Below, one piece after another: positions 53,482 to 62,714 of a DNA stretch of 64,000 nt; position 1 is the stretch's first letter; the number at the start of each line of letters is the position of its first letter. This DNA comes from Thioalkalivibrio sp. HK1 (GTDB taxonomy: Bacteria > Pseudomonadota > Gammaproteobacteria > HK1): the NCBI GenBank assembly GCA_000583135.1, contig JFBG01000083.1, positions 1-64,000 on the forward strand, in the 5' to 3' direction. A program made the translations under genes and the position numbers. The notes under the pieces are model-generated. The model did no database searches. It saw nothing but the letters and a program-made list of their open reading frames with translations, and was not told the DNA's origin.

Positions 53482-54594
53482 ATGAAGATCAAGCGCATCG
53501 AGAGCTGGAGTACCCGATATGTGTGCATGGTGCGGGTACGAGACGATGAGGGCGGCGAGGGCTGGGGGCAAACCGCACCCTACCATGCCGATATCACCGC
53601 ATCGATCCTCCACCGACAAGTAGCGCCGCATGCCTTGGGCGAAAGCGACGCCGATCTTGCATCCTTGATGCGGCGCATCACCGAGCGGGAGCATAAATTT
53701 CCGGGCTCCTATCTACGCCGGGCCATGGCCGGTCTCGATACCGCTTTATGGGATCTGCGGGGCAAGCGAGAGGGCATGGGGGTCTGTGAACTCTTGGGGG
53801 GTGTCGCACGCCCCTTGAGGGTCTACGCTTCGAGCATGCGGCGCGATATCGGCGCCGAGGACGAAGCGCAAAGACTCCTTCGTCTGCGCGATGCCCACGG
53901 CTACGATGCCTTCAAGTTTCGAATCGCGAGCGAGTGCGGCCACAACCAAGACGAGTGGCCGGGGCGCACACAGGAGATCGTGCCCGCCATCGCTCGGGCC
54001 TTGGGAGACGAGGCCGATCTGCTGGCGGATGCCAACAGCGGCTATGACCCTCCTCATGCCATCGAGATCGGGAGGATGCTGAACGATCACGGCATCCGCC
54101 ACTTCGAAGAACCCTGCCCCTATTGGGAGATGGATCGAACCAAAGAGGTCACTCGCGCCTTGGAGCCTTTGGACATCGAAGTCAGCGGGGGAGAACAGGA
54201 TTGCGACCTTGCCCTTTGGCGGCGGATGATCGAGGAGCGAGCGGTGGATATCGTGCAACCGGATATCTGCTATCTCGGCGGACTGACTCGTACTTTGGAG
54301 GTCGCGGCGATGGCATATCGAGCGGGGCTTCCCTGCACCCCGCATTCCGCCAACCTCAGTTTGGTAACGGTCTTCACCTTGCATCTGATGGCGGCGATCC
54401 CCGGTGCCGGTCCTTATGTCGAGTTCAGCATCGAGGGGCGCGATTATTACCCTTGGGAAGAGGGTCTGTTCACCCCCGCCCTCGTCGCCCGCGAGGGAAA
54501 GGTACAAGTTCCCCAAGGGCCGGGATGGGGAGTCGAAATCAACCCTCGCTGGTTAGAGGGTGCCGACTATCTCGTCAGCGAACTCGGCGCCTGA
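53482..54594 (+). CDS. Mandelate racemase / muconate lactonizing enzyme family protein
   Basis: A 370-residue enolase-superfamily protein. Metal ligands are the Asp of LADANSGYDPPH, the Glu of HFEEPCPYW and the Glu of VSGGEQDC; the barrel also has FKFRIAS with one catalytic Lys, QPDICYLGG and TPHSANLSLV with a catalytic His. It belongs to the MR subgroup; dehydration or racemisation of a sugar acid is most likely. The ATG at 53482 follows AAGGTG; a GTG at 53470 would add four residues. It is distinct from the DgoD at 3-4 kb. It pairs with the VOC gene. Confidence 0.86.
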   Translation: MKIKRIESWSTRYVCMVRVRDDEGGEGWGQTAPYHADITASILHRQVAPHALGESDADLASLMRRITEREHKFPGSYLRRAMAGLDTALWDLRGKREGMGVCELLGGVARPLRVYASSMRRDIGAEDEAQRLLRLRDAHGYDAFKFRIASECGHNQDEWPGRTQEIVPAIARALGDEADLLADANSGYDPPHAIEIGRMLNDHGIRHFEEPCPYWEMDRTKEVTRALEPLDIEVSGGEQDCDLALWRRMIEERAVDIVQPDICYLGGLTRTLEVAAMAYRAGLPCTPHSANLSLVTVFTLHLMAAIPGAGPYVEFSIEGRDYYPWEEGLFTPALVAREGKVQVPQGPGWGVEINPRWLEGADYLVSELGA

Positions 54595-54862
54595 TGCTTT
54601 GGCGGCGACCCTTGGGAACAACGATCTTTCGAATAAGGGGGCGAACGATGCGGCGCCCGCCCGAAAATTCATCGACCGCGGTTTTCTTGTTCGGATAGGA
54701 TTTCGATATGGGAATCGGCATCGAGCACCGCCTTCCTTATACGGAAAGCAGGCCGTGCGCCGCAGGGCGAATTCTCGACGATGGCGATGGTCTATCATGG
54801 GATGGTCGCCCGGGATCGCGACCGAGTTCGACGCCTCGAAATCTTGAAAGCGAGGATCATCG

Positions 54863-55294
54863 ATGAGTGGTATTCTAGAAAATCTCGTCTCGCTTGTCTT
54901 TGTCATCGGCGCGGGAGGAGCGGCAACGTATTGGATCGTCCGGTACGTCAATGCGACGATGGATAAATCGGAGGAGCGCATCGTGCAATACCAACAGCTG
55001 AAAGAGGAAATGGTGAAGGGCTTCGAGCAGATTCGGCAAGAGACTGCGCAAAAATTCGAGCAAATTCAGCAAGATGGCACACAAAAATTCGAACAACTTC
55101 AACAAGAGATTGCGAAGAACGCCCAAGATAACGCGCTAAGATTCGAACATCTTCAGCAAGAGAATGCGAAGAACGCCCAAGATAACGCGCTAAGATTCGA
55201 ACATCTCGAAGAGATGATTCGAAACTTGCAGCTTCCTCAGGGCGAATCTCGAGGATCGTCCGAATCATCGAATGAAAAGCCGGAGTCCCGTTGA
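54863..55294 (+). CDS. Membrane-anchored coiled-coil protein with hendecad repeats
   Basis: A 143-residue protein with one N-terminal membrane helix (about 6-26: NLVSLVFVIGAGGAATYWIV), then about 100 residues of 11-residue repeats (GFEQIRQETAQ, KFEQIQQDGTQ, KFEQLQQEIAK) and an 18-residue unit present twice (NAQDNALRFEH). The 11-residue period with Phe at fixed spacing predicts a right-handed coiled coil. The tail is Ser/Glu-rich (EMIRNLQLPQG, then GSSESSNE). A cytoplasmic or periplasmic stalk is likely. It overlaps the next gene at its stop. Function not recognised. Confidence 0.75.
   Translation: MSGILENLVSLVFVIGAGGAATYWIVRYVNATMDKSEERIVQYQQLKEEMVKGFEQIRQETAQKFEQIQQDGTQKFEQLQQEIAKNAQDNALRFEHLQQENAKNAQDNALRFEHLEEMIRNLQLPQGESRGSSESSNEKPESR
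55111..55206 (+). repeat. 42-bp perfect direct repeat, period 54 bp
   Basis: Copies at 55111-55152 and 55165-55206 are identical and encode the repeated NAQDNALRFEH block. Confidence 0.85.
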
Positions 55295-55662
55295 TGGCGG
55301 ATTTCCGAGGTCTCTCGGTGATGCAGTACCGACTACTGAGGGAACAACTGGCAAAGGGTTTCGAGCAACTTCGGCAAGAGAATGCACGAGGGTTCGAGCA
55401 ACTTCGGCAAGTCAATGCACGAGGATTCGAGCAACTTCGGCAAGTCAATGCGAGAGGGTTCGAGCAACCTCGGCAAGTCAATGCGCGAGGGTTCGAGCAA
55501 CTTCAGCAAGTGAGCTCGAAGTATGCCCAAGAGGAGGCGCAAAGATTCGACCGTCTCCAAGAGATGATTCGAAACTTGCAGCCCCCTCAGGGCGAGACTC
55601 GAGGATCGTCCGAGTCTTCGAATGAACAACCGTTGGATGAAAAGCCGAAGCCTTATCGATGA
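55294..55662 (+). CDS. Coiled-coil protein, tandem paralogue of the preceding gene
   Basis: A 122-residue protein dominated by five consecutive 11-residue repeats of the form GFEQLRQVNAR (one copy has GFEQPRQ), then SSKYAQEEAQRFDRL and a tail EMIRNLQPPQGETRGSSESS closely matching the upstream gene. It lacks the membrane helix. Its ATG overlaps the upstream stop by one base (TGATG), so it is translationally coupled. The two arose by tandem duplication. No known domain other than the coil. Confidence 0.72.
   Translation: MADFRGLSVMQYRLLREQLAKGFEQLRQENARGFEQLRQVNARGFEQLRQVNARGFEQPRQVNARGFEQLQQVSSKYAQEEAQRFDRLQEMIRNLQPPQGETRGSSESSNEQPLDEKPKPYR
55357..55521 (+). repeat. Five tandem 33-bp coding repeats
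   Basis: Consecutive units encoding GFEQLRQVNAR-type hendecads. The DNA of units 1-4 is nearly identical (GGTTCGAGCAACTTCGGCAA with few changes), and unit 5 is more diverged. Confidence 0.8.
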
Positions 55663-55766
55663 ATCGTTCCCCCCGATAGATTGCCTTGCCCCCGCCAACG
55701 CTTGCCTTACCCCGCATATCCAAATTATCAAGACGCGCTTCGTCTTCGAAAAAGGCGAGTCCCCGC

Positions 55767-56873
55767 TCAAATCGGCCTTCGGATCGCTTGGCAATGCCGA
55801 CGAAAGCGCGGCATGACCTCCTCGGCCAGCAGCTGCATCGAACGCTTGCCCAGCACCGGATCCTGCCAATCGTGGGCGACATCGAGCAAGGTGCCGAAAT
55901 CCCCGACCTCCTCTCGAAACGCGATCAGCCGATCCAGAACCCGATCCGGTGTTCCGGCGATCACCAAGGATTCGGCGATGCCGACCGGGGTGATGGCCTC
56001 GTCGGCGACCTCATCGCTCTCCTTGACAAGAAAGACGGCTCCGCGCCGGCGAAAACCGGAAAGAAGGTATTCGTAATACCAAGCGAAAACTCCTTGTGGA
56101 TCCGCGACCCGATCCGAAGCCAAGGATTCGTCATCGCTGACGAAGATCGAGCGTGCGATCCGCCACACCGCCGGATCCGGACGGCGACCCGCCCGCTCGC
56201 AGCCCTCCCGATAGGTCGTCCAATGACTCGCCACATGCCGCGAGTGGATGAAATTGGCGGAGACGGGGATGAATCCCCGCTCCCCGCAAACCCCGGCGCT
56301 GAACGATCCCGGCGCGGTCAGCGACAATGCCACCGGCGGGTGCGGTTTTTGCAAGGGTTTGACCAGCGCGCCGACCCCGAAGCGGTGGCGCGAAAGATCC
56401 TGCAGCGAGAAGGGGAAAAACTCGCCGTCGAACTCGAAGGGTGCCTTGTCGGTCCATAGCCTCAAAATGATGTCGAGAGACTCGGCCATCATCTTCGATC
56501 GACAAACGATATCGTCGACCCCGAAGACCTCGACATCGCTCGATAAAGTGCCCGGCCCCACCCCCATCAGGAAGCGCCCACCGCTCAAGTGATCGAAAAG
56601 CGCAGCCTGCGAGGCGACCACCACCGGATGTTGCGCAGGCAATGCGAGAACACCGCAACCGAAGCGGATCTGCCGCGTCCGATGCACCAATGTCGCACAG
56701 AACATCAAGGGCGAGGAAATCGGCTCGGTCACCGCGGTGAAATGCTCTCCGATCCAACATTCGGTGAAAGCGAGACGATCCGCAAGCATAATCGCCTGCC
56801 GATCCTCTTCGAGGGCTTCGCCGATATCACGCCAAGGCGGGTGCACCGGTTGCATGAAAAGACCTAAGTTCAT
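55767..56873 (-). CDS. LLM-class flavin-dependent monooxygenase (luciferase-like)
   Basis: A 368-residue luciferase-family TIM-barrel. N-terminal NLGLFMQPVHPPWRD, WIGEHFT, LALPAQHPVVVASQAALFDH and GGRFLMGVGPGTLSSDVEVFGV are typical. FMN reduced by a separate reductase hydroxylates or cleaves a substrate such as an alkanesulfonate, ketone or nitrile derivative. The ATG at 56873 is chosen by the family N-terminus; no clear ribosome-binding site precedes it. No reductase is adjacent. The neighbouring beta-lactamase-like gene is on the same strand but 284 bp away. Confidence 0.86.
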   Translation of the reverse strand: MNLGLFMQPVHPPWRDIGEALEEDRQAIMLADRLAFTECWIGEHFTAVTEPISSPLMFCATLVHRTRQIRFGCGVLALPAQHPVVVASQAALFDHLSGGRFLMGVGPGTLSSDVEVFGVDDIVCRSKMMAESLDIILRLWTDKAPFEFDGEFFPFSLQDLSRHRFGVGALVKPLQKPHPPVALSLTAPGSFSAGVCGERGFIPVSANFIHSRHVASHWTTYREGCERAGRRPDPAVWRIARSIFVSDDESLASDRVADPQGVFAWYYEYLLSGFRRRGAVFLVKESDEVADEAITPVGIAESLVIAGTPDRVLDRLIAFREEVGDFGTLLDVAHDWQDPVLGKRSMQLLAEEVMPRFRRHCQAIRRPI

Positions 56874-57157
56874 GATCGAAAAAAGAGCATGGTAAAGAGC
56901 CTTTCGAGGATCGCGCATCCGAGATCGCGCGAGGCTTGGGGCAAGCGGCGCTTATCGATCGCCCGAATCGACGCCTTGGCAGGTCGATATCCGAAGACGA
57001 AGACCTCCTTCGAATCGACCGAGAAGGCAAAGCGGCGGCAGCAAGACGAGCACGAGCGCATCGGATCGAGCATCGCAGGCTTCGAGTTCGAAAGCGATCC
57101 GAAAAAACAAGATACCCTCGAGGATCGCGAGGATCGGATGAAAACCGACCGAATCGG

Positions 57158-58402
57158 TCAGATCAACGCCTGATAGACCAAGGTCCTAAGTTCCCTGCGG
57201 ATCGGCCATGCGGACGAGGGGATCAGTTGCGTGAGCAGCAAGACGAGCACATCCTCCACCGGATCGACCCAAAATGCGGTGCTCGCCAGCCCGCCCCAAG
57301 CATATTCCCCGACGGAGCCGATGATTCGCGCTCGCACCGGATCGAGCATCACCGACACCCCGAGGCCGAAGCCGATCCCGAAAAGCGGGGTCTCGGAAAA
57401 TCGCGATCGACCCATCTGCGCCAGATCTCCCGGCAGATGATTCGACACCATCATCCCCATGGTCTTGCGCCCCAAAAGACGCTTATCGCCAAGCGCCCCG
57501 CCGCTGCGCATCATGCGCATGAAGCGCAGGTAATCGGCGGCGGTGCCGACCAGACCGCCACCGCCGGAAAGCGTTGCCGGCGGAGCGAGGAATTCGCTGG
57601 TGGCGGGAGAATCTTTGAGCACGATATCGCCTCGGCTTCCGCGCAGATAATTCGCGGCCAAGCGTTCGGCTTTTTCCGGCGGCACATGAAAATCGGTATC
57701 GGGCATCTGCAAGGGATCGAAAATTCTTTTCCGGAAAAAATCATCGAGCGACATCCCCGACCAAATCTCGACCAGCCGCCCGAGAACATCGGTGGAAACC
57801 CCGTAGTTCCAGCGCGTACCGGGCTGAAAAAGCAGCGGCATCGACGCCGTTCGCTCCACCGTCTCCTCCAGGCTATCGCCCCCGCCGTTGAACTCGATCC
57901 CGTTGGCGCGATAGAGCGCATCCACCGGATGCTCGTGCAAGAAGCCGTAGCTTAAGCCCGAGGTATGGACCATCAGATCGTGCACCGTGATCGGCGATGC
58001 GAGGGGTTCGGTGCGAAAGGAATCGACATCCCCTTCGGAAAACACCTCGGTCCTGTCGAAGGCGGGAATGAATTTCGAGACCGGATCGTCGAGCTGGAAA
58101 TGCCCCTCCTCGTAGAGCATCAACGCCGCCACCGAGGTGATCGGCTTGGTCATGGAGTAAATGCGAAAGATGGTATCGGCCTCGAGCGGCAAGCCCGCAC
58201 CGACATCGCGATAGCCGTAGGTTTCGAACCACACCGGGCTATCGCCCCGCATGATCGCCACCAACAACCCGGGCAAGCGCCCGGAATCGACCCAGCCACG
58301 CATCCACCTGGATATCCGGGCAAGACGCGAAGAGGAAAAGCCGAGCGCCTCGGGGCTCGGGCTCGCCATCCCTTGCGGCCGGTCGCTTCCTTGGTCAATC
58401 AC
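57158..58402 (-). CDS. Serine hydrolase, beta-lactamase (class C/DD-peptidase) family
   Basis: A 414-residue protein of the beta-lactamase family (esterase EstB type). The SxxK motif is SMTKPITSV (near residue 83), the YxN-like motif is WNYGVSTDVLG, and further features are HDLMVHTSGLSYG and GGGGLVGTAADYLRFM. The third motif may be WGG in EYAWGG. No signal peptide, so an esterase or cytoplasmic hydrolase is more likely than a secreted beta-lactamase. The GTG start at 58402 has AAGGAG 7 bp upstream. It is 138 bp downstream of the FGE-domain gene and may not be co-transcribed with it. Confidence 0.86.
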   Translation of the reverse strand: MIDQGSDRPQGMASPSPEALGFSSSRLARISRWMRGWVDSGRLPGLLVAIMRGDSPVWFETYGYRDVGAGLPLEADTIFRIYSMTKPITSVAALMLYEEGHFQLDDPVSKFIPAFDRTEVFSEGDVDSFRTEPLASPITVHDLMVHTSGLSYGFLHEHPVDALYRANGIEFNGGGDSLEETVERTASMPLLFQPGTRWNYGVSTDVLGRLVEIWSGMSLDDFFRKRIFDPLQMPDTDFHVPPEKAERLAANYLRGSRGDIVLKDSPATSEFLAPPATLSGGGGLVGTAADYLRFMRMMRSGGALGDKRLLGRKTMGMMVSNHLPGDLAQMGRSRFSETPLFGIGFGLGVSVMLDPVRARIIGSVGEYAWGGLASTAFWVDPVEDVLVLLLTQLIPSSAWPIRRELRTLVYQALI

Positions 58403-58540
58403 CGCTCACTCCTTCGCCGGATGCGAGTTCGCAGGCCTTTGGGCTTGGCGAATGCCGGGCCAAGCGCATCGATCGAGGAAATCGATGGGATGGGAGAATC
58501 GGTGATCCCGATTCGCTTCGATTCGACTCGATTCGCTTTT

Positions 58541-60175
58541 TCAGTCATAGACCAAGCGCAAGCCGACCCCGCGAGCGCGATAGTTGAGCGGCACCAACCG
58601 ACCGAAGGTATTTTGCGCCGGGATATCGCCGGGCAAAAGCCAGTTTCCACCTTGCACCCACATCGCATAGTTGCCGCCATCGACCGAAATACTCTGGGTC
58701 CACTCCGAGACATTGCCCGCAAGGTGCTTCACTCCGGCCGGCGTCACATCCCGTATCTGCACCGCTGCGCACTCTTGCAGCCCCGCTTGCGGCAGATCGC
58801 CGGTGATCGCCGCCTCCGGATCGTATTCATTCCCCCACGGATAGACGCTGCCGGCCTCCCCCGTCGCCGCCAACTGCCACTCTTCCACCCGCGGCAACCG
58901 CCCACCGGCCCAACGGGCGAAAGCGTCCGCCGCCCACCAACTGATTCCGAATACCGGCAGATCCGGATCGATGATCTGCTTCTTCCATTGAAGGGGGATA
59001 TAGCTCTCGCCTTCCGGTTCGTTCTTGTTGGCGAAAAGCCCGGCCCGCGCCAAGGGATCCCTCAAAAAAGCGCGATACTCGCGCCGAGTGACCTCGCAGC
59101 GCCCGAGTCGAATCCGACGCTCGGATTCATCCGCAACCGCCATCATGTCGCGAGCGTGACGCAGCCGATCGTTCGGCAGCAGTCGAGCCAATCGGGCAAG
59201 ACGCACGTCCAAGGGAAGGCCGACGGGATAGTCCCCACCCTCGATCCACACCCGCTCGCCCCGCTCGCCGCCCCAAGGAAACTGCGACGGCGGGTCATTG
59301 TCGTAAACGCAACGAAATCCCAAGTGATGGCTACGAAGATCGGGCTCGATGCGAATCCACAGCGAGTTGAGGGCATAGAGCGCCCGAGCGGTGGCCCGCA
59401 CCGCGGGAGCGCCATGGGCCGCAGGGCGCAGCCGACCGGTGGGTTCGGCAAAACTTCCCATGCTCCACTCCATCGCATTGCCGTTGAGGTCGTGCACCCC
59501 TTGCGGCGAATCCGATGCCGGGTGGGAACCGCAAGCGCGCGATGAGTTGCGCCAGGAATCGAGATAGGGCCAGACTTCGGGATCGAAATCATCCCCCCAA
59601 GCGTAGAGCCGTCCCTCCGAGCCTCCCGCCGCCGCCTCGAGCTCCTCCGCCCAAGGCAAGCGTCCGCCGACCGCCTCGCAGTATTGCACCGCGGCATTGA
59701 GATCGATCCCGGTGGCGGGGGAGGTCAGCAATCCGGCGATGCGATGGCCGGTCGAGAGGCTCGCCAGCGGATCGGGGGGGGCGTTCCCATCCGGTATCGG
59801 GCTTGACGGCGGGCGCAAATCGGAAAGTCCGCGTTCGATTCGGGCACGGGCGCTCTCATTGCGACGCCAGCGGACGAAGCGCTCGTAGTCGATCTGGCTC
59901 ACTTCGCAGCGATCGATGGCAAAACGCTCGATCGGAACCATGCGCCCCGGCCGATCGAGGCGAATTCGAAGTTCGTTGCCGAACGCCCCGCTCTCGATGG
60001 CTTCCAAAACGGATGCGTCGACGATGCGGGCCTTGGGCGAAGACGCAGGCCGGATCCCGAGCGCGATCTCCACTTTATCCGCTCGCAGCTCGTGGATCAG
60101 CGGACGGGTGAAAAGAGCGACCCCTCCCAGCGCCAGCGCCAATCCCCCGGCAAGCAACCAATTCCCGCGCCTCAT
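58541..60175 (-). CDS. Membrane-anchored protein with two FGE/SUMF1-like domains
   Basis: A 544-residue protein: an N-terminal membrane helix (about 5-23, LLAGGLALALGGVALF), then two FGE-sulfatase (formylglycine-generating enzyme) folds at about 75-310 and 325-540. Domain 1 has IDRCEVSQIDYERF, GRLPWAEELEAAA and LNGNAMEWS, ending LGFRCVYD; domain 2 has LGRCEVTRREYRAF, GRLPRVEEWQLAATGE and LAGNVSEWTQ, ending GLRLVYD. The active cysteine pair of true FGE is not recognisable, so the folds may be structural or binding, as in GldK/GldJ. Topology puts both outside the membrane. It overlaps the preceding gene by 4 bp (ATGA). Last gene of the four-gene motor operon. Confidence 0.84.
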   Translation of the reverse strand: MRRGNWLLAGGLALALGGVALFTRPLIHELRADKVEIALGIRPASSPKARIVDASVLEAIESGAFGNELRIRLDRPGRMVPIERFAIDRCEVSQIDYERFVRWRRNESARARIERGLSDLRPPSSPIPDGNAPPDPLASLSTGHRIAGLLTSPATGIDLNAAVQYCEAVGGRLPWAEELEAAAGGSEGRLYAWGDDFDPEVWPYLDSWRNSSRACGSHPASDSPQGVHDLNGNAMEWSMGSFAEPTGRLRPAAHGAPAVRATARALYALNSLWIRIEPDLRSHHLGFRCVYDNDPPSQFPWGGERGERVWIEGGDYPVGLPLDVRLARLARLLPNDRLRHARDMMAVADESERRIRLGRCEVTRREYRAFLRDPLARAGLFANKNEPEGESYIPLQWKKQIIDPDLPVFGISWWAADAFARWAGGRLPRVEEWQLAATGEAGSVYPWGNEYDPEAAITGDLPQAGLQECAAVQIRDVTPAGVKHLAGNVSEWTQSISVDGGNYAMWVQGGNWLLPGDIPAQNTFGRLVPLNYRARGVGLRLVYD

Positions 60176-62115
60176 GCCAAACGACCCGTCAATCGGCGAC
60201 GCCCGAGAACCAGCAACAACAGACCTGCGGCCAACGCCGCATAGAGGGCCACCAGCCACCCTCTGGCTCCGAAAGCCGCCTCTCGATAATGGGTGAACCA
60301 AGACTCGCCGTTGATTCGAATCCGATTGGTATCGGCCTGGATGCGCAACCGACCCTCTTCATCGAGCCGGGCGAAGACGAAACCGAAGACGAAATCATCG
60401 AGAGCCGGGCCGACATAAGCCACCGCCCGCCAACGAAATCCCTCCTCTTCCGCCGCCGCGGAAGGATCGGATGAAGCCAAAGCCGGCGGCATCATCAATA
60501 CCGAATAGGGCTCGATCGGGATGGCGTTGCCCTTCCAGATTCCAGGATAGGCATTCAAGTTGAGCTCCGCGCGGGCGACCGGCTGCCCCGCCCCTCGCCG
60601 CGATCGGGAATCGCCCCGACGACGATCGGCAGCGAAACCGTCGGGGAGCGTATCGTCGAACGACGCCGCCATCCCCGGATTCATCCCCAAGCGCTCGATC
60701 AAGCGATTCGGCTCGATCACCAACATCGCATCATCCGCCGATTGCGGATCCAACACATCCACGGCCAAGGGCCTATAGCGATAGGAAAGGCCGTTCAGCA
60801 GTTCCATGAAAGTGAAATCTTGAGCCAACCTTCCGGCGATACGACGCTCATCGGCGGTCAACGGAGGGGGATTTGCGATGGTTCGAGGAAACTCGTCGGC
60901 GAAGCGTCGAATGCGATTGCTCGGACTGCCCCCGGTATCCAAGGTGTCTTGTAAATGCCCCAAATAACGCAGGATGACCCCGAAAACCCTTTCCATCTCC
61001 AGTCGCTCGGTCTCGCTTCCGCCCGCAAGCGGCTGATCCCGTTGACGCAATGTTTCGGGCAGGGCGATGCGAAAACGAACCGATCGCTCTTGGCCGGAGC
61101 CGCTGCCGGAGCCGCTGCCGCCCCTTCGACCGGAACGAATATCGGGGAAACTGCCCAAGGTCGAAGAATCGGCCATCGAACCCGGCTCGGCCCCGAAACC
61201 CCGCCCCTGCGGCCCCCTTTGCTGCCCTTGTCCGCCCCCTCCTCCTTGTCCGCCCGGCTCCCCTCGACTCGGATCCCCGGCGGCCATATCGCCTTGCCCC
61301 CCCATCGATCCCGCGGCGCTCGCCCCGGGCACGACCCCGCTCGGCATCGGGCCGGGGGCGAGGCCGGCTCCCCCCTCGACCCCCGTTTCGCTCCCGAAAT
61401 CGCCATCGCCGGGCCATCCATCCCCCTCGCTCTCGCCTTCCCCTTCGCCCTCGCCCCCCGGCGTCGTTCCCCCGGCGCGGGCCAGATCGGGCAGATCCAC
61501 CGGCTCGTTCTCGGCCGGCGAATGCGGGCAATCCCTCGAAGGAACCCCGGGCGGACAGCGAAAAGCGCCGGCCAGCGACACATTCCCCGGCACGAAATGC
61601 CAATGGCGTCCGACGATCCCGTAGTCGCGCAAGATCGCCATCACCACATAGAACTGATCGATATCGTAAATGTCGATCCGCAGGCGTCTTTTTCGATCGT
61701 CGCTGAAATCGGAAAGCCAAGCATGCATCGGATTGCGCTCGGATAGCAGCAGGCGACGAGGCCAGACCGCCCCGCTATAGGGCTCTCGCACGAAGCCCCG
61801 ATGCAGTTCGAGGACCGGCAATACCTCGGGATCCCCCCAAGCCTGATCGAGGGGCGAGTTCTCGTAGTCGTGCAACTGCGCCGGGGGACTGGCGGCGAGG
61901 CTATTGAGCACCAACGAGGTGCTGAAACGATGGCTCATCACCGTGCCGACCTCCTCGGCCTGCTCCGCATGGCGTTGTTCGCGCTCCATGCGAGTGGCGA
62001 TGCTGAGCACGATGACGATGATCAACATCGCCACCCCGTTGGCGAGAATATCGACAAGGGCCACCCCCGCGAAATCCGGCATCACCCTCCGCCTGATCTT
62101 TCGTGCGCGCATCAT
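60172..62115 (-). CDS. ExbD/TolR-like protein with Gly-rich central region and C-terminal membrane helix
   Basis: A 647-residue membrane protein of no known family. The N-terminal helix (about 16-40) reads ALVDILANGVAMLIIVIVL with an Asp at residue 22, as in TolR Asp23 and ExbD Asp25, the proton-carrying residue. Residues about 55-200 are a periplasmic domain with three Cys; about 215-345 are a low-complexity Gly/Glu/Ser/Pro stretch; about 350-605 form a second domain; a C-terminal helix (GWLVALYAALAAGLLLLVL) returns to the membrane, followed by a basic tail. The start has only a GGGATCG upstream, 8 bp after the previous stop. It overlaps the FGE gene. Likely the MotB-like stator partner. Confidence 0.72.
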   Translation of the reverse strand: MMRARKIRRRVMPDFAGVALVDILANGVAMLIIVIVLSIATRMEREQRHAEQAEEVGTVMSHRFSTSLVLNSLAASPPAQLHDYENSPLDQAWGDPEVLPVLELHRGFVREPYSGAVWPRRLLLSERNPMHAWLSDFSDDRKRRLRIDIYDIDQFYVVMAILRDYGIVGRHWHFVPGNVSLAGAFRCPPGVPSRDCPHSPAENEPVDLPDLARAGGTTPGGEGEGEGESEGDGWPGDGDFGSETGVEGGAGLAPGPMPSGVVPGASAAGSMGGQGDMAAGDPSRGEPGGQGGGGGQGQQRGPQGRGFGAEPGSMADSSTLGSFPDIRSGRRGGSGSGSGSGQERSVRFRIALPETLRQRDQPLAGGSETERLEMERVFGVILRYLGHLQDTLDTGGSPSNRIRRFADEFPRTIANPPPLTADERRIAGRLAQDFTFMELLNGLSYRYRPLAVDVLDPQSADDAMLVIEPNRLIERLGMNPGMAASFDDTLPDGFAADRRRGDSRSRRGAGQPVARAELNLNAYPGIWKGNAIPIEPYSVLMMPPALASSDPSAAAEEEGFRWRAVAYVGPALDDFVFGFVFARLDEEGRLRIQADTNRIRINGESWFTHYREAAFGARGWLVALYAALAAGLLLLVLGRRRLTGRLA

Positions 62116-62123
62116 CGATCCCG

Positions 62124-62714
62124 TTATCGATTTTGTTGCTGCAGTTGCTGCTGTCGTCGTTGCATCTGTTCCTCCTGCTCCTGCGAATATTCGCGGATAT
62201 AGGAGGGAATCTCATCCAAAGAGATCGAGCGCAGGAATTCGCCGTCGGCCACCACCCATCCGATGGTGAGCAATCGATCGGGCCACACGCGGCGCAGACA
62301 CTCTCTCGCCTCGAACATCGTGCCGATACTCCCTTCGAGCAGGACGAAGACGATCTGCTCTTGGTCGCTCGCATAGATCTTCTGCGCGTAGGCCCTGAAA
62401 GGACTGTCCGACTGACAGATCCGACTGGCGGGCACCGATTCCCCGGTCTCGACGACCCGCAAGACCTCCGGGAATACGATCACCACATAGCCCGCTCCCC
62501 CGTCCATGCGCTCGATACGATAGGCACCGTCCTCGAATCCGCGATCCAAGCGTTCTCGCATCACCTCGCTCGAAAAAATATTGACGATCAACAAAAAGAC
62601 CAACATCAGGGCGAAGACTCCGCCGAAAATGGCCATCATCGGCGCATTGTTTTCCTCCTGCGCTGCGATCGCGGAGACGCCTCCTTGCCGCGCATCGTCC
62701 TCGCCGGCATTCAT
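62124..62714 (-). CDS. Small single-TM protein of the motor operon
   Basis: A 196-residue protein with one membrane helix (about 25-48: PMMAIFGGVFALMLVFLLIV), no charged residue in it, then a compact domain of about 120 residues (YRIERMDGGAGYVVIVFPE and FLRSISLDEIPSYIREY), and a Gln-rich coiled tail (QEQEEQMQRRQQQ). It is similar in layout to a single-pass MotB- or ExbD-like protein but lacks the Asp. It overlaps the MotA-like gene by 4 bp (ATGA) and is 8 bp before the 647-residue gene, so it is coupled to both. No family is recognised. Confidence 0.7.
   Translation of the reverse strand: MNAGEDDARQGGVSAIAAQEENNAPMMAIFGGVFALMLVFLLIVNIFSSEVMRERLDRGFEDGAYRIERMDGGAGYVVIVFPEVLRVVETGESVPASRICQSDSPFRAYAQKIYASDQEQIVFVLLEGSIGTMFEARECLRRVWPDRLLTIGWVVADGEFLRSISLDEIPSYIREYSQEQEEQMQRRQQQLQQQNR

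Noticed and set aside
57141..57165. Possible terminator after the beta-lactamase-like gene
   Set aside because: The stem is only 5 bp with a 3-base loop and overlaps the stop codon; too weak to call.
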